Origin: Cyclostephanos tholiformis
Taxonomy: Eukaryota > Bacillariophyta > Thalassiosirophyceae > Thalassiosirales > Thalassiosiraceae
Direction of reading: 5' to 3'
DNA length: 21,572 nt
NCBI GenBank assembly: GCA_036939975.1
Contig: JALLPB010000154.1
Span: 1-21,572 of the forward strand
Shown: in pieces, positions 18,854-21,572 of the stretch
Numbering within the stretch: the stretch's first letter is position 1
How the letters are laid out: each line of letters starts with the position of its first letter
The notes under the pieces: model-generated
What the model was told of the DNA's origin: nothing
The model's input: the letters and a program-made list of their open reading frames with translations, nothing else
The model's database searches: none
Made by a program: the position numbers and the translations under genes

Positions 18854-21118
18854 TCAGCCGCCATGCTCCTGTGCATGTACCCCGAAGCAAGCAGTGCAAA
18901 GGGGGCATCCAGGACAACATACACAATAGCTTTGAGTAGTTTTACGGCAAATGGAGCAAGGATGCCGGATATACTGTGTCTGCCGATGCTCGAACCATTT
19001 GTAGGTCGGGTTCCAAACTCCCTCATGTTTTGCACGCTTTCGATGGATGTGTTCTGTCGATTGATGCCTCCGAGGCCGCACCGGAGATCCTCTTGCCACC
19101 CCATTATCATTTAGCTTGTTTGTCAGCATTTTGTACGTCATCTTCTTCCAAAATTCCAAAGTTGGTTCCACTGTTTCTCCCATTGCACAGGCTACGGCCT
19201 GACCCGCATTTACCTCCACAATCGACAACAAGAACGTGAATTGTCAATTTGGCCACCACATTGTTGCCCACATTTCCTCCAATCCAATGTCACCATGACA
19301 ATGATTGTTGACTTCATCCACCCAGTGCTTTGTACAATTGTGGCGGCTGAATGGTTCAGCATAATGAAATGATTTCCAAACTCCATCAATAAGCCAATAG
19401 GTTGCATGGTCTGGGTTCTCGTCCAACATCCCATGTGACGACATTATCTTTGTTACGTAGTCCCGATCTTTGCAGCAATTAAGTAAAAAACGTGACTCCT
19501 CAACCTCTTGAACATACGTCAAGTCTCACCTAACTCCTTACTCCTCATATAGGCATCAATGTAGTCCCCAGGCACATTTTTCGGCCGATACCGCCGCTTC
19601 TTCACCTTCACTAGGAACTGGCTGTGAATGCCGTGCTTTTCTAAAGCAGTCATGCCCATGGCAACACAAAAACCACTGTCCCCTGTCACCTTTCCTGTTC
19701 CATGTAGTGGCTTGTCATTTTCAGGAGAAGGTTAACAGTGTTAGAGTACCCCTTCTTCTCAAACTCACCTCGGAACGCAAATTGGCCGTTTGGCAATTTG
19801 GGACGATCCTTCCCCTCAACGAGTTTCACCCTCCACATTATAAACTTGCCGTCATCTCCATCGGCAATTGAGTGATACTCATTGCCAAATGGGTGAGGCT
19901 TATGGGGGCATGTCAACAACCCTGGGCAGAACTTGTTTAGCCAGACATTCATGCTCTCGTCTATGCACGAAAGCCAAGACGGCCGGTACCCATCAGTGTA
20001 GTGGGCATTAAATGCATCAATCATTTCACGAACTTCATGAAAATGATCTTCAAAGAGAAATGGCACCTCCTTGCTTGTGTACCTGAGGGCGACCATTATC
20101 TTGTTGAATTGATTTCTTGACATGAAATCATTCAGTCGATGAGGAGCACCCTCAAACATATTGATGGCCTTCATCGACCACCACTGGTCCCTGTCTCAAA
20201 CACCTTTGAATGATGCTTGGAAGAAAATGCACCCCAAGAAGACATAGAACTCTTGGAGATTCAGCGGCAAGTCACACTCCTTGTTGGTCATGGGGATCAA
20301 GACTTCAATGAGCCACTTCTTGGGGGAACACATCTGGAATAGATCGAGCTCAATGTACTTTGCAATGTCTTCCCATTTGTGATGAATGAACCGACCCCAA
20401 TGATTTGGGAGATGTCAATTTGATGAGGGCATGTTGTTGGCTTCTCACATGTGCCCCCCGGTGGTTCACCTTGTTCAGGCTGGTTGTCGTTCTCGGGGAC
20501 GGGTTCATTATTGTCATCAACAACGATGTCTTGTTGATGAAGCTCATCAATCTCCTCCCTTGAGTACTCACGGGAGAGATTGCTTTGGAAGTTTTGGACT
20601 TCGTTCATCCTTGACTCCCAGTCCCTAGCAGTATTCCTTGCACCAATGGGCACCGCTGCTCTCAAGGGAAGACCGGTGGTGTTATTCGTCCCAAGCTCGC
20701 TTTCGAAAGGGATCTTGGCAGGTTGGCCGATCCGGAGATTCTTTTTCACGATGTGAAAGATTGTGCCATCATCAAAATCATTGATGCGCACAAGGTAGCA
20801 GTCTTGCTGCCTCTGGTTGACTTTCCTCATGCCCTCCCCTGTGACAATGACACCATCAAGATGGCACTTGTCATCCTGTGGGTACTTCTCCCTAATCTTC
20901 TTGCTTGGGTGAAAGAAGTGGGCCTTAGCAGAGCCAAGAGCGTCGATGCCGGCACAGTAGGAGGCTTGGGGCATGGTGGAATTGAGGTCTCGCCAAAAAC
21001 TCAGTATGGTATCTACAAATTCCATTCCCTTTTTTTGACACAAACTACAACACTGAAAACCAACTATGACCGATTTTGGAGATGAATAGAGCCAAAAAGC
21101 AGAATCTACTAAAATCAA
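18854..21118 (-). pseudogene. Decayed PiggyBac-like transposase (DDE_Tnp_1_7 type)
   Basis: Fragments in different frames read, in order, as one PiggyBac-type transposase. The N-terminal part (21118 to about 20390) has YPQDDKCHLDGVIVTGEG and FHIVKKNLRIGQP. The next segment has KWEDIAKYIELDLF and FYVFLGCIFFQASFKG. The catalytic region carries three candidate Asp residues, in SCIDESM (about 19945), VTGDSGFCV (about 19685) and KHWVDEVNNH (about 19310). The C-terminus has a Cys-rich finger with CSICRKT, CVCCPGC and CTACFGVH (about 18870-18960). Lesions: a frameshift near 20370-20400, TGA at 20196-20198, a frameshift near 19690-19740, a frameshift near 19520-19540 and TGA at 19244-19246. Both TGA codons could derive from CGA. 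The upstream start is not clear because a stop lies just before 21118. PiggyBac elements cut and paste at TTAA. This copy cannot make an active protein. Confidence 0.85.
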
Positions 21119-21250
21119 CCCATAATCTGGTCATTTTGTATTTTGTTTTCTGATGTTGGAGAAAATGCGCAGCAAGCTCTCAACCCTAACCCGAACATTC
21201 CTCGAAGTTCAATATCATCACTGTTTATCAGTCTCCCTATTTATCTTCAA
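21119..21250. other. AT-rich spacer between transposase remnant and repeat array
   Basis: No coding or RNA feature is seen. CCCTAACCCG at 21184-21193 is a short telomere-like word. Confidence 0.3.
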
Positions 21251-21513
21251 TTAACCTCACAAAAAAAGAAAATAAAATCTATTAACCTCACTAAAGTTGA
21301 ATAGTAGAACTCAATAACCTCACTAAGATAAAATATATATATCCGTTAGTCTCACTAATCATTAATCATATTACTTGATAACCTCAACCAAATCAAGTTT
21401 TGTTTCTTGGTTGTATCACTATAAAAGAAATTGCAATCTGTTTACCTCACCATAATTGAATAATAAAACTCATTAACCTCACTAAAAAAATGATGTGTAT
21501 CTATTCGCCTCAC
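21251..21513 (+). repeat. Phased array, nine TTAACCTCACTAA-like boxes
   Basis: A ten-base box of consensus TTAACCTCAC, usually followed by TAA, begins at 21251, 21282, 21314, 21346, 21378, 21410, 21441, 21473 and 21504. Steps are 31 or 32 bases throughout, about three helical turns. The box is kept better than the AT-rich DNA between boxes, which varies in sequence but hardly in length. Units five, six and nine are the most diverged. The array adjoins the PiggyBac pseudogene on its N-terminal side. It may be a subterminal transposase-binding array of that element or an AT-rich minisatellite. Confidence 0.75.
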
Positions 21514-21572
21514 TAAATACCGTTTTTGCCGGGGCATAAGAGACACATAAAGGTCAGAAAGCGAAGGCTAAT
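21514..21572. other. Window end beyond the array
   Basis: The 32-base pattern stops after 21513. The sequence becomes less AT-rich (TTTTTGCCGGGGC) with no feature recognised. A transposon end could lie just past the window. Confidence 0.3.

Noticed and set aside
21251..21513. CRISPR-like array (short repeats, regular spacing)
   Set aside because: The boxes are only about 10-13 bases, the spacers are AT-rich and of low complexity, and the neighbourhood is eukaryotic with introns and a PiggyBac remnant.

Overview
The window looks like nuclear DNA of a stramenopile microalga, most likely a diatom. Five intact genes are visible. Three have short GT-AG introns (57 to 358 bases). Two encode type I membrane proteins with Cys-rich or Pro/Thr-rich ectodomains of a kind common in diatoms, and a decayed PiggyBac-type transposase lies at the right end. 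The species cannot be named from sequence alone.

Layout. Bases 1 to about 4,700 hold no convincing gene. They contain AT-rich DNA, a dense cluster of a TGTYGGCAACAT-like motif (961-1140), a degenerate repeat of about 180 bases (about 1840-2335), a TATA-like box and several small hairpins. Bases 4710-8831 (minus) carry a four-exon exocyst Sec15 gene (1,252 residues). Bases 9400-11004 (plus) carry a four-exon PP2C phosphatase (353 residues). The two genes are divergent, and their shared upstream region contains a fold-back MITE with perfect 28-base ends and telomere-like GGGTTAG motifs inside. Bases 11562-11861 (minus) encode a 99-residue single-span protein, possibly COX14-like. It is divergent from a three-exon gene at 12221-15103 (plus) for an 883-residue membrane protein with an LNR module and a GDGW-type domain. 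Convergent to that lies a single-exon gene at 15472-18375 (minus) for a 967-residue membrane protein with a duplicated ectodomain. Bases 18854-21118 (minus) are a PiggyBac-like transposase pseudogene with at least five lesions. Next to its N-terminal side, 21251-21513 hold nine units of a TTAACCTCACTAA-like box spaced every 31 or 32 bases.

How the genes relate. There is no operon logic, as expected in a eukaryote; the genes alternate in strand. Sec15 acts in vesicle tethering at the plasma membrane, and the two large type I proteins would be cargo of the secretory route, but neighbourhood alone is not evidence that they work together. The most unusual items are the 32-base phased array, the telomere-motif MITE in the divergent promoter region, the unassigned duplicated ectodomain, and an in-frame 57-base Sec15 intron that would encode a membrane-like segment if retained.
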